This document shows positions 47,351-56,942 of a DNA stretch of 64,000 nt, piece by piece (position 1 is the stretch's first letter; every line of letters begins with the position of its first letter). Both the position numbers and the translations under genes were made by a program. Below the pieces are notes generated by a model, which saw only the letters and a list, made by a program, of their open reading frames with translations, did no database searches and was not told the origin of the DNA. The DNA comes from Acinetobacter sp. ANC 4173 (GTDB lineage: Bacteria > Pseudomonadota > Gammaproteobacteria > Pseudomonadales > Moraxellaceae): positions 62,001-126,000 of the forward strand of contig NZ_SJOF01000004.1 of assembly GCF_004331255.1 (NCBI RefSeq). The letters run 5' to 3'.

Positions 47351-48029
47351 TAGCAATCAAAATAAATGAAGGAACCCTATGCTTTAACGCAATGGTCAGT
47401 AAATTTCTGTGTCTAAAGAAGAAGTCCGTATGGGCATGGAACCTCTTCCAGAATATATTGAGTTACAGCATCAAAAAACTGTATGAAGGATGTATACAAC
47501 TTAAGTATCTGCTGCATGTTGATCAGTCTAACGCCATAACCTGCGCCACTCACATTGCCATGATGGAAGAAATCATCAACCCTGTCTTTGATGTGTACTG
47601 CACTGCATTTTCAGCGATTGCTGGCTATGAAAATGGTTCGACTTTTGCAGATGTCTGTCTCCCTATCCGTTCGTATTTCAAAGGAGATGAATCTCACTGG
47701 TTGAATACTCTTGAGCGCGATATTTCAGCATGCGATGAGTTTATTTAACCTCAGACATAAACGTCGTGCTGAATTAGATCCATTCCTTAATCTAATAAAG
47801 GTACATAAAATCAGATATTCGACGAATACTTGCAGGGTTCAAAGCAAAGAGAGTTACACATCATATGTAAAGAATAAAATTGAGGAGCACAAGCCGAAAT
47901 CTGATATAGTAGCCCCAATATAGTGGGCTTTTTCTTTACCCTTCCCGACCCACTCCCACTTATACGGGTAACTAAACGGGTAATTCAAACAAGTCCAAAC
48001 AAATTTTTTAAATTTTCTAGTAGGTTAAA
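47351..48029. other. Orphan region between the catalase-family gene and rluE
   Basis: The region contains coding-like stretches in more than one frame and a weak hairpin AGCCCC/GGGCTT near 47912-47932 followed by T-rich DNA. An 8-bp direct repeat ACGGGTAA occurs at 47964-47971 and 47976-47983. It has no recognisable integrase or transposase. A decayed mobile-element insertion is a possible explanation. Confidence 0.4.
47392..47748 (+). CDS. Hypothetical protein, possibly a frameshifted remnant
   Basis: A 118-codon frame ends SHWLNTLERDISACDEFI. The second half (NAITCATHIAMMEEIINPVF, then DVYCTAFSAIAGYENGSTFA) looks coding, while the first 40 codons (MVSKFLCLKKKSVWAWNLFQ) look like noise. In the neighbouring frame the same DNA reads VSKEEVRMGMEPLPEYIELQ, which looks more natural. 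A frame change near 47480 is therefore likely. I recognise no family. Confidence 0.35.
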   Translation: MVSKFLCLKKKSVWAWNLFQNILSYSIKKLYEGCIQLKYLLHVDQSNAITCATHIAMMEEIINPVFDVYCTAFSAIAGYENGSTFADVCLPIRSYFKGDESHWLNTLERDISACDEFI

Positions 48030-48821
48030 GTGAAAATAGTCATTCTTAACAAGCCTTATGATGTGCTGTCGCAGTTTCGTAAAGACGAAGCACACATGAC
48101 GATGTCTGATTTTATAGACGATTCGACTTTGCGTTTGGCTGGTCGTCTTGATATGGACTCTGAAGGCTTAGTTTTTTTAACTGACCACGGTGGTTTAAAT
48201 CAATACATTACCAACCCTGCAAACAAAAAGTACAAAACTTATTTAGTACAGCTTGATGGCGATGTAACCGAAGAAGCATTAGAGCAACTTCGCAAAGGTG
48301 TTGAATTAAAAGATGGCATGACCTTACCTGCCAAAGCATCTAAGGTTGAACAACCTGAGTGGTTATGGGATCGTGATCCTCCTGTACGTTTCCGTGCATC
48401 TGTCCCTACATCTTGGGCCGAAATTTCAATTTGCGAAGGTCGTAACCGTCAAGTCCGTCGTATGACTGCTGCTGTAGGTTTTCCAACTTTACGTTTAATT
48501 CGTACTCGAATTGGTGCAATTGATTTGGTTCAAATGGGTTTACAACCGGGTGAAACTAAAGAAATTGAGCCACTTTTATACCCTGACTTTCAAAACATTC
48601 CTGCTGAAGAACCTTACCGTTCGCGTTCTTATGTGAAAAAACCAGGTGGTACAGGTGGTAAACCTATGGTTCGTAAGAATAAAGATGGTTCAGTGAAAAA
48701 GACTTCAGGTACTAAACGTATCTGGCAAATGGATGAAAGTGAGAAACCAAAGCGTAAAACCAATGGCACAACTCGTCCAAATACCAAAGCACCTCGTGGT
48801 CGTGGACGTAATGGTCGTTAA
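48030..48821 (+). CDS. rluE: 23S rRNA pseudouridine synthase, RluE-like (RsuA/RluB/E/F family)
   Basis: The N-terminus MKIVILNKPYDVLSQFRKDE is that of RluE. The catalytic motif LAGRLDMDSEGLVFLTDHGG near residue 36 has the essential aspartate, and SICEGRNRQVRRMTAAVGFP near residue 130 is also conserved. It lacks an S4 domain, as RluE does. Residues about 195-263 are a basic, lysine- and arginine-rich tail (KKPGGTGGKPMVRKNKDGSV and TRPNTKAPRGRGRNGR) not found in E. coli RluE (217 residues). The tail probably aids RNA binding. It isomerises a uridine in 23S rRNA. Confidence 0.9.
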   Translation: MKIVILNKPYDVLSQFRKDEAHMTMSDFIDDSTLRLAGRLDMDSEGLVFLTDHGGLNQYITNPANKKYKTYLVQLDGDVTEEALEQLRKGVELKDGMTLPAKASKVEQPEWLWDRDPPVRFRASVPTSWAEISICEGRNRQVRRMTAAVGFPTLRLIRTRIGAIDLVQMGLQPGETKEIEPLLYPDFQNIPAEEPYRSRSYVKKPGGTGGKPMVRKNKDGSVKKTSGTKRIWQMDESEKPKRKTNGTTRPNTKAPRGRGRNGR

Positions 48822-48835
48822 GAGTTGATTGTTTT

Positions 48836-48862
48836 AAAGCCCACGTCAGTGGGCTTTATTTA
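48836..48862 (+). terminator. Rho-independent terminator after rluE
   Basis: The stem AAAGCCCAC/GTGGGCTTT around GTCA is followed by ATTTA, 14 bases after the rluE stop. Confidence 0.75.
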
Positions 48863-48867
48863 ATAAA

Positions 48868-49530
48868 TTAGTCTCGCTTATAAACGAGACATACTTCTTC
48901 ACGATCTAATTCTTCTAATTCAGTTTGCATATATATTTCATAGTTATATTTTTCATATACTGCATATAAATTCTCAAAATCAATCACAATTTCAGCAAGC
49001 ATAGTTTGTTGCGTATTATTAATATCTAAATCAAGTTCATATAGATTTAATTTTACTTCCACAGTTTCTTTTTCAGCAATTTGATCTACATAAAATATGG
49101 CTTTTTTCATATTGTTTCGAATATAAAGCGCATTAGCTACTCCACCTAAATTTGTCAGATTAAACTTCACTTCAACCAGGAAGTCACTGCCATCAGGATG
49201 AGAAAAATATGTGAATCCACTATCTCTAATCACAAATATTGGCTTAACCGCTTTGTTGAGGGCAGAAAACTGCTGCTTTTGAATAGTGGCTAATTCTTTT
49301 TGCTGCTTTACGCTTTCCTGCATCTCATTAATTTGGAGCTGAAGCGCACACTCTTGTTGTTCTAATGCTCTCGTATTTTGATCTAACTGCTTACCTTGCT
49401 GTATATAACCTAAAATCAACCAAAAGAAAGCAATGGGTGCAAATATTCCTGCAAGAAAATCACCCAATTCATTTAATGTTGCAAGTAAGTGATAGCCATA
49501 ACTTTGACTAAATAAATCCCCGAAAACCAA
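48868..49530 (-). CDS. Hypothetical membrane protein with coiled coil; probably frameshifted at its start
   Basis: The frame has no ATG near its beginning and opens at a TTG (49530). It contains a membrane helix (FLAGIFAPIAFFWLILGYIQ) and a coiled coil (residues about 45-90). A beta-rich C-terminal part (FLVEVKFNLTNLGGVANALY) resembles immunoglobulin-like folds. Directly upstream in another frame, an ATG at 49574 encodes MNKKSLIFGVSVTFIW. That would supply a natural first membrane helix if joined near 49535. A one-base frameshift in this strain or a sequence error is therefore likely. No function is recognised. Confidence 0.6.
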   Translation of the reverse strand: MVFGDLFSQSYGYHLLATLNELGDFLAGIFAPIAFFWLILGYIQQGKQLDQNTRALEQQECALQLQINEMQESVKQQKELATIQKQQFSALNKAVKPIFVIRDSGFTYFSHPDGSDFLVEVKFNLTNLGGVANALYIRNNMKKAIFYVDQIAEKETVEVKLNLYELDLDINNTQQTMLAEIVIDFENLYAVYEKYNYEIYMQTELEELDREEVCLVYKRD

Positions 49531-49574
49531 ATAAACGTAACTGAAACTCCGAAGATCAAACTTTTCTTATTCAT
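49531..49574 (-). pseudogene. Out-of-frame start segment of the preceding membrane protein
   Basis: ATG at 49574 opens MNKKSLIFGVSVTFIW in a frame that ends soon after. Moving one frame at about 49535-49540 joins it to YLVFGDLFSQSYGY of the downstream frame and completes a hydrophobic helix. The rest of the gap to 49835 holds no other gene I can support. Confidence 0.45.
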
Positions 49575-49835
49575 TTTTCTTAAATCTCATAAAATATTCT
49601 GATACACAACAATGTCATCTACTGCCATTCGAAGTAGGAAGCATACAATATTTATTATTTCGGCGAAGTATTAATCAAAAATGTCATTTGACAAGTTCAT
49701 TATATGACAATGGTTTTGGCTAAACAAAAGTAGCTCATACCGAAGGTTAAGCACAGAATGTAATATCTAATGATTAGCTACAATGCGGCAAATAATAAGG
49801 CAAAGGTTCAATTTCTAAGGTTTGGAATATAAACA

Positions 49836-49871
49836 AAGAAAAAGCCGATGCATTCGCATCGGCTTTTTTTC
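49836..49871 (-). terminator. Terminator after icd
   Basis: The perfect stem AAAGCCGATGC/GCATCGGCTTT forms around ATTC, with T-rich DNA following on the minus strand. It lies 30 bases beyond the icd stop. Confidence 0.85.
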
Positions 49872-49903
49872 ACATCATCGGCTAAAAACCGATTTTGCTA
49901 AAC

Positions 49904-52135
49904 TTAAACTGTTGCAAGCGCCGCGTTTAAAGTTTCACTTGGACGCATTACAGCATTTACTTTCGCTGGATCTACTGCGTAGTAACCACCGATATCCGCA
50001 GCTTTACCTTGAACAGCAGAAAGCTCCGCAATGATTTTGTCTTCATTTTCAGCAAGTGCTTTTGCAAGTGGAGCAAACTTCGCTTTCAACTCAGCATCTT
50101 CATCCTGAGCAGCCAAAGCTTCAGCCCAGAACTTCGCTAAGTAGAAATGGCTACCACGGTTGTCCAACTCACCTGTACGGCGTGATGGAGACTTATCATT
50201 GTCAAGTAACTGACCCGTTGCTTGGTCTAGAGTTTTCGCAAGAAGTTTTGCTTGAGCATTGTTTTCTTTAATGCCTAGCTCTTCTAAAGAAACCGCTAAT
50301 GCAAGGAACTCACCTAAAGAATCCCAACGTAAGTGGTTTTCTTCAACAAGCTGTTGTACGTGTTTAGGCGCTGAACCACCCGCACCAGTTTCGTACATAC
50401 CACCGCCCGCCATTAACGGCACGATAGACAACATTTTCGCTGAAGTACCCAATTCCATAATTGGGAACAGGTCAGTCAAGTAGTCACGTAAGATGTTACC
50501 TGTTACAGAAATCGTATCTAGGCCACGCGCTACACGTTCAAGTGTATAACGCATTGCACGTACTTGTGACATGATTTGAATATCAAGACCAGTTGTATCG
50601 TGGTCTTTCAAGTACTTTTGTACTTTCTTGATAAGTTCATTTTCATGTGGGCGGTACGGGTCAAGCCAGAAGATTGCAGGCATACCAGAGTTACGTGCAC
50701 GTGTTACTGCAAGTTTCACCCAGTCACGAATCGGTGCATCTTTTACCTGACACATACGCCAGATATCACCTTCTTCTACATTCTGTGACATCAACACTTC
50801 GCCAGTTTCTAGGTCAGTGATGTTTGCAACACCTGCTTCAGAAATTTCGAAAGTTTTGTCGTGCGAACCGTATTCTTCAGCTTTTTGCGCCATCAAACCA
50901 ACGTTAGGCACAGTACCCATCGTACGTGGATCGAAGTTACCATTCCACTTACAGAAATTGATCATTTCTTGATAGATACGCGCAAAAGTTGACTCAGGCA
51001 TTACTGCTTTACAGTCATAAGGTTTGCCGTCAGCGCCCCACATTTTACCGCCACCACGGATCATTGCAGGCATTGAAGCATCTACAATTACATCGTTTGG
51101 TGAATGGAAGTTTGTGATGCCTTTCGCCGAATCAACCATTGCAAGTGCAGGACGGTGTTCCTGGCAAGCGTGTAAGTCTTCAATGATTTCTTCACGTAAA
51201 GATGTCGGTAAAGTTGCGATCTTCTCGTAAAGACCAGCCATACCGTTGTTTACGTTAATGCCTAGCTCATCGAACAATTTACCGTGTTTTTCAAAAGCAT
51301 CTTTGTAGTAAATTTTCACACAGTGACCAAAAACGATCGGGTGCGAAACTTTCATCATGGTTGCTTTTACGTGTAAAGAGAACAAAATGCCTGCTTCTTT
51401 GCAATCATCAAGTTCTTTTTCATAGAAATCGCAAAGCGCTTTCTTGCTCATAAACATTGAGTCAATGATTTCACCATCTAGAAGCGCAACTTTTGGCTTA
51501 AGCACAATAGTTTCACCAGACTTAGTGATCAATTCCATTTTCACGTTACGCGCGCGATCAAGCGTCATCGATTTTTCACCATGATAGAAGTCACCTTCTT
51601 CCATGTGTGAAACGTGAGTTTGTGACCATTGCTTCCACTCGCTCATAGAGTGCGGGTGTTTCTTAGCGTAATTCTTTACTGCAGCAGGTGCACGACGGTC
51701 AGAGTTACCTTCACGTAAGACAGGGTTTACAGCTGAACCTAAGCACTTACCATAACGTGCTTTAATCGCTTTCTCATCTTCAGTGGTTGGATTTTCAGGA
51801 TAGTCAGGAATCGCATAGCCTTTTGATTGAAGCTCTTTGATACATGCTATTAACTGAGCAACAGATGCACTGATATTTGGAAGTTTGATGATGTTTGTGT
51901 CAGGATCTTGTGTAAGACGACCTAGTTCTGCAAGATTGTCTGGCACTTTTTGCTCTTCTTTTAGGCATTCAGAGAATTCTGCAAGAACACGTGCGGCAAC
52001 AGAGATATCCGTTTTAACGATCTCTACACCAGCAGATTTAGTAAAGGTCTCAATGATCGGCAGTAGCGAATAAGTCGCCAACAATGGCGCCTCATCAGTC
52101 AGTGTGTAAATGATGTTTGACTTTCCACCAGCCAT
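49904..52135 (-). CDS. icd: NADP-dependent isocitrate dehydrogenase, monomeric type
   Basis: The 743-residue protein begins [20 protein letters not shown] and matches the monomeric IDH (IDH-II) family. It includes [20 protein letters not shown] (written here as [12 protein letters not shown]), [77 protein letters not shown] and [16 protein letters not shown]. The enzyme turns isocitrate into 2-oxoglutarate with NADPH formation in the TCA cycle. It is unrelated in fold arrangement to dimeric E. coli Icd. Monomeric IDH is typical of Acinetobacter and related groups. Confidence 0.97.
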   Translation of the reverse strand: MAGGKSNIIYTLTDEAPLLATYSLLPIIETFTKSAGVEIVKTDISVAARVLAEFSECLKEEQKVPDNLAELGRLTQDPDTNIIKLPNISASVAQLIACIKELQSKGYAIPDYPENPTTEDEKAIKARYGKCLGSAVNPVLREGNSDRRAPAAVKNYAKKHPHSMSEWKQWSQTHVSHMEEGDFYHGEKSMTLDRARNVKMELITKSGETIVLKPKVALLDGEIIDSMFMSKKALCDFYEKELDDCKEAGILFSLHVKATMMKVSHPIVFGHCVKIYYKDAFEKHGKLFDELGINVNNGMAGLYEKIATLPTSLREEIIEDLHACQEHRPALAMVDSAKGITNFHSPNDVIVDASMPAMIRGGGKMWGADGKPYDCKAVMPESTFARIYQEMINFCKWNGNFDPRTMGTVPNVGLMAQKAEEYGSHDKTFEISEAGVANITDLETGEVLMSQNVEEGDIWRMCQVKDAPIRDWVKLAVTRARNSGMPAIFWLDPYRPHENELIKKVQKYLKDHDTTGLDIQIMSQVRAMRYTLERVARGLDTISVTGNILRDYLTDLFPIMELGTSAKMLSIVPLMAGGGMYETGAGGSAPKHVQQLVEENHLRWDSLGEFLALAVSLEELGIKENNAQAKLLAKTLDQATGQLLDNDKSPSRRTGELDNRGSHFYLAKFWAEALAAQDEDAELKAKFAPLAKALAENEDKIIAELSAVQGKAADIGGYYAVDPAKVNAVMRPSETLNAALATV

Positions 52136-52599
52136 ATATAGCCCCTTGTGTTAAATTGAGTTTTGAGAACCAGACTTTTGGCCCAGCCCTACGAACCGAT
52201 TGCTTAAATAAACCCTGAGAGTATCGGCCTTCAACGCTTATCAGTCAACGATATATCTTGTGATAACGACATTTCGTTAGAAAATACCCAACAGATTATG
52301 TGGTTTTTTTAAACATTTTTAAAGTCAATCATTTACATATAGAACAAAATATCGCCTGCACTATTTATTCTTCTCGTTATTCTTTCAAATCGCTAATGTT
52401 CATATGCAATCCAATATATGGCGATGCGATAACCAATTCATCTTCAATTAGGAGCTATTTCCTCCTGCATCTTGAATATTTGTTGAACTTTCAAATTTCT
52501 CATTTTTATGAAAACAACTTGATCAGGCTCTATGATAATGCTAATTATGATTCAGATTTAATAAAAATTAAGAAATACCATATCAAAAAAGGATGAAAC
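52136..52599. other. Intergenic region between icd and paaI
   Basis: This AT-rich divergent region should hold the icd promoter on its left and the paaI promoter on its right. A 98-codon plus-strand frame inside it is rich in Asn, Ile, Tyr and Ser and looks like AT-rich noise, not a protein. AAAGGA before 52600 is the paaI ribosome site. Confidence 0.4.
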
Positions 52600-53013
52600 A
52601 TGGATACTGTAAAAGGACATACATTATTTAACAATGATCAGGTTATGCAAGATATTGGTGCCCGCTTGATCGACTACAAAGACTGCTATGCCAAAGTTGA
52701 ACTTTTGGTCGAAAAGCGACATACCCAAGGACATGGTACTTGTCATGGCGGAATTATCTTCACTTTAGCAGATGGTGCTTTTGCCGTAGCTTGCAATACA
52801 GGTGATTATCCTGCCGTTGGACAGCACTGCAATATCAGCTACATTAAACCTGGACGGATTGGTGATGTACTGACTGCGACAGCAGAGTTACGCTCTCAAG
52901 CAGGTCGTTCCGAATTCTATGACATTCAGGTGGTGAACCAAAAGCAAGAAACTATTGCAGAGTTTAGAGGTGTGTCACGTATGCTCGTTCCTACGCAAAA
53001 AGAACAGCTCTAG
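52600..53013 (+). CDS. paaI: PaaI-type acyl-CoA thioesterase
   Basis: The 137-residue hotdog-fold protein has the PaaI motif QGHGTCHGGIIFTLADGAFA near residue 43, with the catalytic aspartate in TLADGAF, and NISYIKPGRIGDVLTATAEL near residue 86. PaaI hydrolyses hydroxyphenylacetyl-CoA and related thioesters in the phenylacetate pathway. Here it stands apart from other paa genes, so it may act as a general CoA thioesterase. AAGGA precedes the chosen ATG. Confidence 0.88.
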   Translation: MDTVKGHTLFNNDQVMQDIGARLIDYKDCYAKVELLVEKRHTQGHGTCHGGIIFTLADGAFAVACNTGDYPAVGQHCNISYIKPGRIGDVLTATAELRSQAGRSEFYDIQVVNQKQETIAEFRGVSRMLVPTQKEQL

Positions 53014-53139
53014 CGAGGTGACTATCAAAACTCTATGACCACCACCCTTGGGTAATGCTGAATTATGGTTACATAATGAAATGTTGGTTTCTGATTGATT
53101 GTTTAAACTCAATCTTTTTTAAGCTTTAGGAACAGTCAG

Positions 53140-53538
53140 ATGGTTAAATATTTCTTGCCACTTGTTGGACTTGGTCTCTCTTCTTTCTGCTTTGCACAAA
53201 ATCCTTTAAGTGTGCATGTACTCAATTTGGACAATGGTTTACCGTCTGCAAATGTGAAAGTCGTGCTAGAAACGCAGCAAAACAATCAATGGGTCGAGAT
53301 CAATTCAGGTACGACCAACGAACAAGGTCGAATTACTGAGCTTTATCCCAAGGACATAGCTTTACAGAAAGGTATCTATAAAGTTACCTTCAAAACAGGT
53401 GACTGGTTCCGTCAAAAGAACCAACGCTCATTCTTTCCCGAGGTTCCCGTGGTATTTGTGATTGATGGCTCACTTGAGCATTACCACATTCCACTGCTGA
53501 TTAGCCCTTATGGCTATTCAACCTATCGTGGCAACTGA
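53140..53538 (+). CDS. uraH: Periplasmic 5-hydroxyisourate hydrolase (transthyretin-like)
   Basis: A signal peptide (MVKYFLPLVGLGLSSFCFAQ) precedes a transthyretin-like domain. It has LSVHVLNLDNGLPSANVKV (the conserved N-terminal histidine), GRITELYP, FFPEVPVVFVIDGSLEHYHI (the HYH motif) and PLLISPYGYSTYRGN. The last four residues, YRGN, take the place of the diagnostic YRGS end of 5-hydroxyisourate hydrolases. It converts 5-hydroxyisourate to OHCU in urate breakdown. Secretion to the periplasm is seen in several gamma-proteobacteria. No other urate genes are near. Confidence 0.88.
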   Translation: MVKYFLPLVGLGLSSFCFAQNPLSVHVLNLDNGLPSANVKVVLETQQNNQWVEINSGTTNEQGRITELYPKDIALQKGIYKVTFKTGDWFRQKNQRSFFPEVPVVFVIDGSLEHYHIPLLISPYGYSTYRGN

Positions 53539-53569
53539 TGCTTCGAAATAGGTTTGCTGAATTCAATAT

Positions 53570-53601
53570 AAAAAACGATGCAGTAAAGCATCGTTTTTAT
53601 A
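53570..53601. terminator. Bidirectional terminator between uraH and the M61 gene
   Basis: The stem AAAAACGATGC/GCATCGTTTTT around AGTAAA has A residues before and T residues after, so it works for both convergent genes. Confidence 0.85.
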
Positions 53602-53622
53602 ACTCGATTTAAACCCGACAGC

Positions 53623-55326
53623 TTAAGCTTTTAGCCAAGTATCTACTTTTGCCTGATCTTCCACTTTAAATTCCACAGTGGTTAAGCCAATTTCGCCACC
53701 TTGAACTTCAAATTGCATCAACTCATCACGACGGAATGCAAAGATAGTGAACGTCTCTTTACGTTTCGCATATTGCGCTAAAAGCTTTTCACTGGCTTTT
53801 AAGCCATCAATTGCAAGAATAACATCATTGGCAGAAAGACCTGCTTTCGCAGCAGCACCATCACGGCGAGTTTGCTGAATCAATACACCCTCTGGCTTGT
53901 CTACAACTTTCATGCCAAATGGCAAAGACTTGTCATTTTTTAAACTGTAGCTTAAGCCAAACTCTGGGAATAATTGATCAAGCGGCAATTCATCGACGGT
54001 ATTGATTAAATGGTTAATCTGTTCAATCCAATTGTCACCTGTCAGCTCATTACACAGTTCAACAATCGTACGCTCGTGTACCTGTACACCCTTTTGCGCA
54101 TTTTCATATAGTTTGCGCATCAAGGCATCCAAGCTTGAACCACGTAAACGCAGACCTAAATCCAAACACAATGCGACTAAACAACCTTTGTTGTAATAGC
54201 TGGTACCTGCGTTATTCGAGTTTTCATCCTGACGATAGAATTTCACCCACGCATCAAAACTGGATTCCGCGACACTTTGCACGTTACGACCTGGGTTCTG
54301 TAAATAACGATCAATCTGGGTTTTTAATAACTTTAAGTAAGATTCTTGTGATACCACGCCACTGCGTAGCAAAATCAAATCATCATAATATGAAGTAAAG
54401 CCTTCAAACACCCAAAGTAAAGTGGTGTAGCTTTCTTTGTTCAGGTCATAATTAACCAAATTTTCAGGACGAATAAACTTGACCAACCACGAATGGAAAT
54501 ATTCATGGCTGCATAAGCCTAAAAAGCGCTGATAATCTTCCGAAGGTTCTACAGGCTCATCAACTTTCGGCAAATCACTGCGTGGTGTAATTAAACTGGT
54601 GCTGTTTGGATGTTCTAATCCACCATAGCTATTGCCCGTTGCCATAGTCATAAAGGTATAGTTGGCAAACGGCGCCGAACCAAACATTTTAATTTCAGTG
54701 GCACAGATTTTTTCGATGTCTTGCTGCATACGCTCGGCATTCATGGCATGTTGCCCTGAAACCACAAATTCATGCGCTATGCCTTCAGCATTGAAACTAA
54801 AACGAGTTTGTTCAGCCAATTCAAACGGCGCATCAATCAGTTCTGCATAGTTTTTGGCTTTTAAGGTATAACGACCTTTGACCAAGCTTTTAGATACCAA
54901 ACCTGTTGCCAATTGGAAATGTTTTAATTCATCAGGCAAGAACAGTTCAACTTCAATTTCTTTTTCTTCCTGACCATCTAAACCTAAACAGGCGCATGCA
55001 GGATTGACATATAAACGGTTCTGATCGACATATGCACCACGTACGGACAAGTCATAGGCATACACATCATATTCAACTGTAATAAATTCGTGATCCGTGT
55101 TAAACAAGCGCCATTTATTCTTTTCAAATTTCTGAATGTTTAGAATGCGCCCCGATTCATCATACGCGCGCACAGATTCAATGTGTTTAGAAAACTCACG
55201 AATCAAGTAGCTACCAGGAATCCATGTTGGGAGAGAAAGGATTTGAGTTGGGTTTGCCAAAAAACGCAGTGTGACATGTACAAGATGCTGACGATAATCG
55301 TCAAATTCGATTTGATAATGCAACAT
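53623..55326 (-). CDS. M61 family glycyl aminopeptidase with PDZ domain
   Basis: The 567-residue protein has an N-terminal beta-rich domain (MLHYQIEFDDYRQHLVHVTL). The catalytic domain has the zinc motif HEYFHSWLVKFIRPENL near residue 278 and LWVFEGFTSYYDDLILLRSG (third ligand glutamate). A PDZ domain lies near residue 465 (GVLIQQTRRDGAAAKAGLSA). This is the M61 layout. There is no signal peptide, so it acts in the cytoplasm as a peptidase preferring Gly or Ala. Confidence 0.92.
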   Translation of the reverse strand: MLHYQIEFDDYRQHLVHVTLRFLANPTQILSLPTWIPGSYLIREFSKHIESVRAYDESGRILNIQKFEKNKWRLFNTDHEFITVEYDVYAYDLSVRGAYVDQNRLYVNPACACLGLDGQEEKEIEVELFLPDELKHFQLATGLVSKSLVKGRYTLKAKNYAELIDAPFELAEQTRFSFNAEGIAHEFVVSGQHAMNAERMQQDIEKICATEIKMFGSAPFANYTFMTMATGNSYGGLEHPNSTSLITPRSDLPKVDEPVEPSEDYQRFLGLCSHEYFHSWLVKFIRPENLVNYDLNKESYTTLLWVFEGFTSYYDDLILLRSGVVSQESYLKLLKTQIDRYLQNPGRNVQSVAESSFDAWVKFYRQDENSNNAGTSYYNKGCLVALCLDLGLRLRGSSLDALMRKLYENAQKGVQVHERTIVELCNELTGDNWIEQINHLINTVDELPLDQLFPEFGLSYSLKNDKSLPFGMKVVDKPEGVLIQQTRRDGAAAKAGLSANDVILAIDGLKASEKLLAQYAKRKETFTIFAFRRDELMQFEVQGGEIGLTTVEFKVEDQAKVDTWLKA

Positions 55327-55504
55327 AATAGGCAGTTCAAAATAAAATAATTAATCTTAGCAGCTAGCTTAGCATTTTTTTCTAAACCGATGCAGAACTG
55401 TGTTATTTGTCTGCAACTCAGACTAGCCATCAAGTTAAAAAAGGCATAGCATTCCCCTTGTTTTGTCAGTTTCTTGCTGATGGATTAGCTTGATAGGAAT
55501 ACCT

Positions 55505-56815
55505 TTGAAACGTTTCACTTACCTCCTCGCTTTATTTGCTTTGCTCTGCACTTCTTTTGCACATGCAACGCTCCTTAACTTAGTTCCCGAAAGTGTTCAA
55601 GCCGAATCATGGACGATTTTAGACACTCAATCTGGACAAGTGATTGCTGAGCATAATAGTCATGCGCAACGCGCACCTGCTTCATTAACCAAAATGATGG
55701 TCGGTTATATTACGCTGAAAGAAATTCAAGCAGGACATTTACGTAAAGATGAAGTACTCACCGCTACGCCTGTCGTGAAAACAGTCATGTGGGACGAATC
55801 ACAAATGTACCTAAAGGAAGGCGAAAAAATTTCGGTAGATCAACTTCTGTCAGGTTTAGTTGTGATGTCGGCAAATGATGCAGCAGTGACACTTGCCGAG
55901 CGTATTTCAGGCAGTATCCCAAAGTTTGTTGAACGTATGAATCAGGAAGCAAAAGCACTCGGTATGAAAGACACGCACTTTCAAAACCCAGCAGGCATTA
56001 CCATGCCAGAGCACTATTCCTCTGCAAATGATTTAGCGCAATTAGGACAAGCGATTAGTAAGCAAACGCCAGACTATTTTTATTATTCCAAGCAACAAAG
56101 CTTTAGCTATAACCAACGCTATCACCATGCGACCAATTTAGTCTTGAAAATGGATCCTACCGTTGATGGCTTAAAGACAGGCTACACCAAAGCCGCAGGT
56201 TATAATCTGGCCCTCACGGCAAATCGCCCAAGCATGAATCCTGATGCGCCAAATCGTCGCTTAGTCGTTGTAGTCATGGGCACCAAAAGTGCAGCAAAAC
56301 GTGCGGAAGTTGCCTATGACCTGATGAATTTGGCATATACCTACACACGTAATGAAATTGCCATTAAAGACAAGCAACTGATTGCAGAACTCCCCGTGGT
56401 GAAATCCACACTGAAAATGTTCAAAGTCCAAACCCAAGCACCTGAACTGATTACAACGTCTTTGTACGACCAACCTTATGCAATTGATTTAAGCACTTAC
56501 GATAAAATCAATCAGCGTATTATGCTCAATACAGGTGATGGCAGCTTACATTCTGTTAACCCTTTGGCAGAAACAAAAACACATTTAAATATTGAAATGA
56601 ATGAACATGCTTTGACTGCTCCACTGGCAAAAGTCATGCAGTTGGCGACCGTGCATGTTTATCAGAACAATCAACTGATTCGTACGATTGCAATTGAAGA
56701 TGATGTTCAAATTGAAGAAGCAAATATATTCGAGCGTTTTCTGCTCTGGATCAAACACATTCTTCCCTTTTTAGGTTCAGATGATTTTAAAGTGAAAATT
56801 TATCCACTCCATTAA
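55505..56815 (+). CDS. dacC: D-alanyl-D-alanine carboxypeptidase (PBP5/6 type)
   Basis: A signal peptide (MKRFTYLLALFALLCTSFAH) precedes the penicillin-binding domain with the three active-site motifs: SLTK in RAPASLTKMMVGY near residue 60, SAND in VVMSANDAAVTLAER near residue 120 and KTG in DGLKTGYTKAAG near residue 220. The C-terminal beta domain and an amphipathic end helix (FERFLLWIKHILPFLG) that anchors it to the inner membrane are present. It trims D-Ala from peptidoglycan pentapeptides. I start at TTG 55505 with AGGA upstream, which places the signal peptide correctly. Confidence 0.94.
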   Translation: MKRFTYLLALFALLCTSFAHATLLNLVPESVQAESWTILDTQSGQVIAEHNSHAQRAPASLTKMMVGYITLKEIQAGHLRKDEVLTATPVVKTVMWDESQMYLKEGEKISVDQLLSGLVVMSANDAAVTLAERISGSIPKFVERMNQEAKALGMKDTHFQNPAGITMPEHYSSANDLAQLGQAISKQTPDYFYYSKQQSFSYNQRYHHATNLVLKMDPTVDGLKTGYTKAAGYNLALTANRPSMNPDAPNRRLVVVVMGTKSAAKRAEVAYDLMNLAYTYTRNEIAIKDKQLIAELPVVKSTLKMFKVQTQAPELITTSLYDQPYAIDLSTYDKINQRIMLNTGDGSLHSVNPLAETKTHLNIEMNEHALTAPLAKVMQLATVHVYQNNQLIRTIAIEDDVQIEEANIFERFLLWIKHILPFLGSDDFKVKIYPLH

Positions 56816-56884
56816 AGTTAAATGCTTTAGTTTGGTTTGTGTAAGTTATTGTAATTTATAAAATAATCCCAACACGCCGAATAA

Positions 56885-56921
56885 AAGAAGATGGCATGTT
56901 AAGCCATCTTCTTTTTTTTAA
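56885..56921 (+). terminator. Rho-independent terminator after dacC
   Basis: The stem AAGAAGATGGC/GCCATCTTCTT around ATGTTAA is followed by a long T run, about 70 bases after the dacC stop. Confidence 0.9.
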
Positions 56922-56942
56922 TAATAAAATAGATCGGTCAAA

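Noticed and set aside
47711..47923. A 70-codon frame overlapping the end of the 118-codon hypothetical gene.
   Set aside because: It has no recognisable start context and may only be a further piece of the same decayed region, so it was not listed as a gene.
52300..52596. A 98-codon frame upstream of paaI.
   Set aside because: Composition is dominated by Asn, Ile, Tyr, Ser and Lys as expected from AT-rich DNA, with no domain and no convincing ribosome site.
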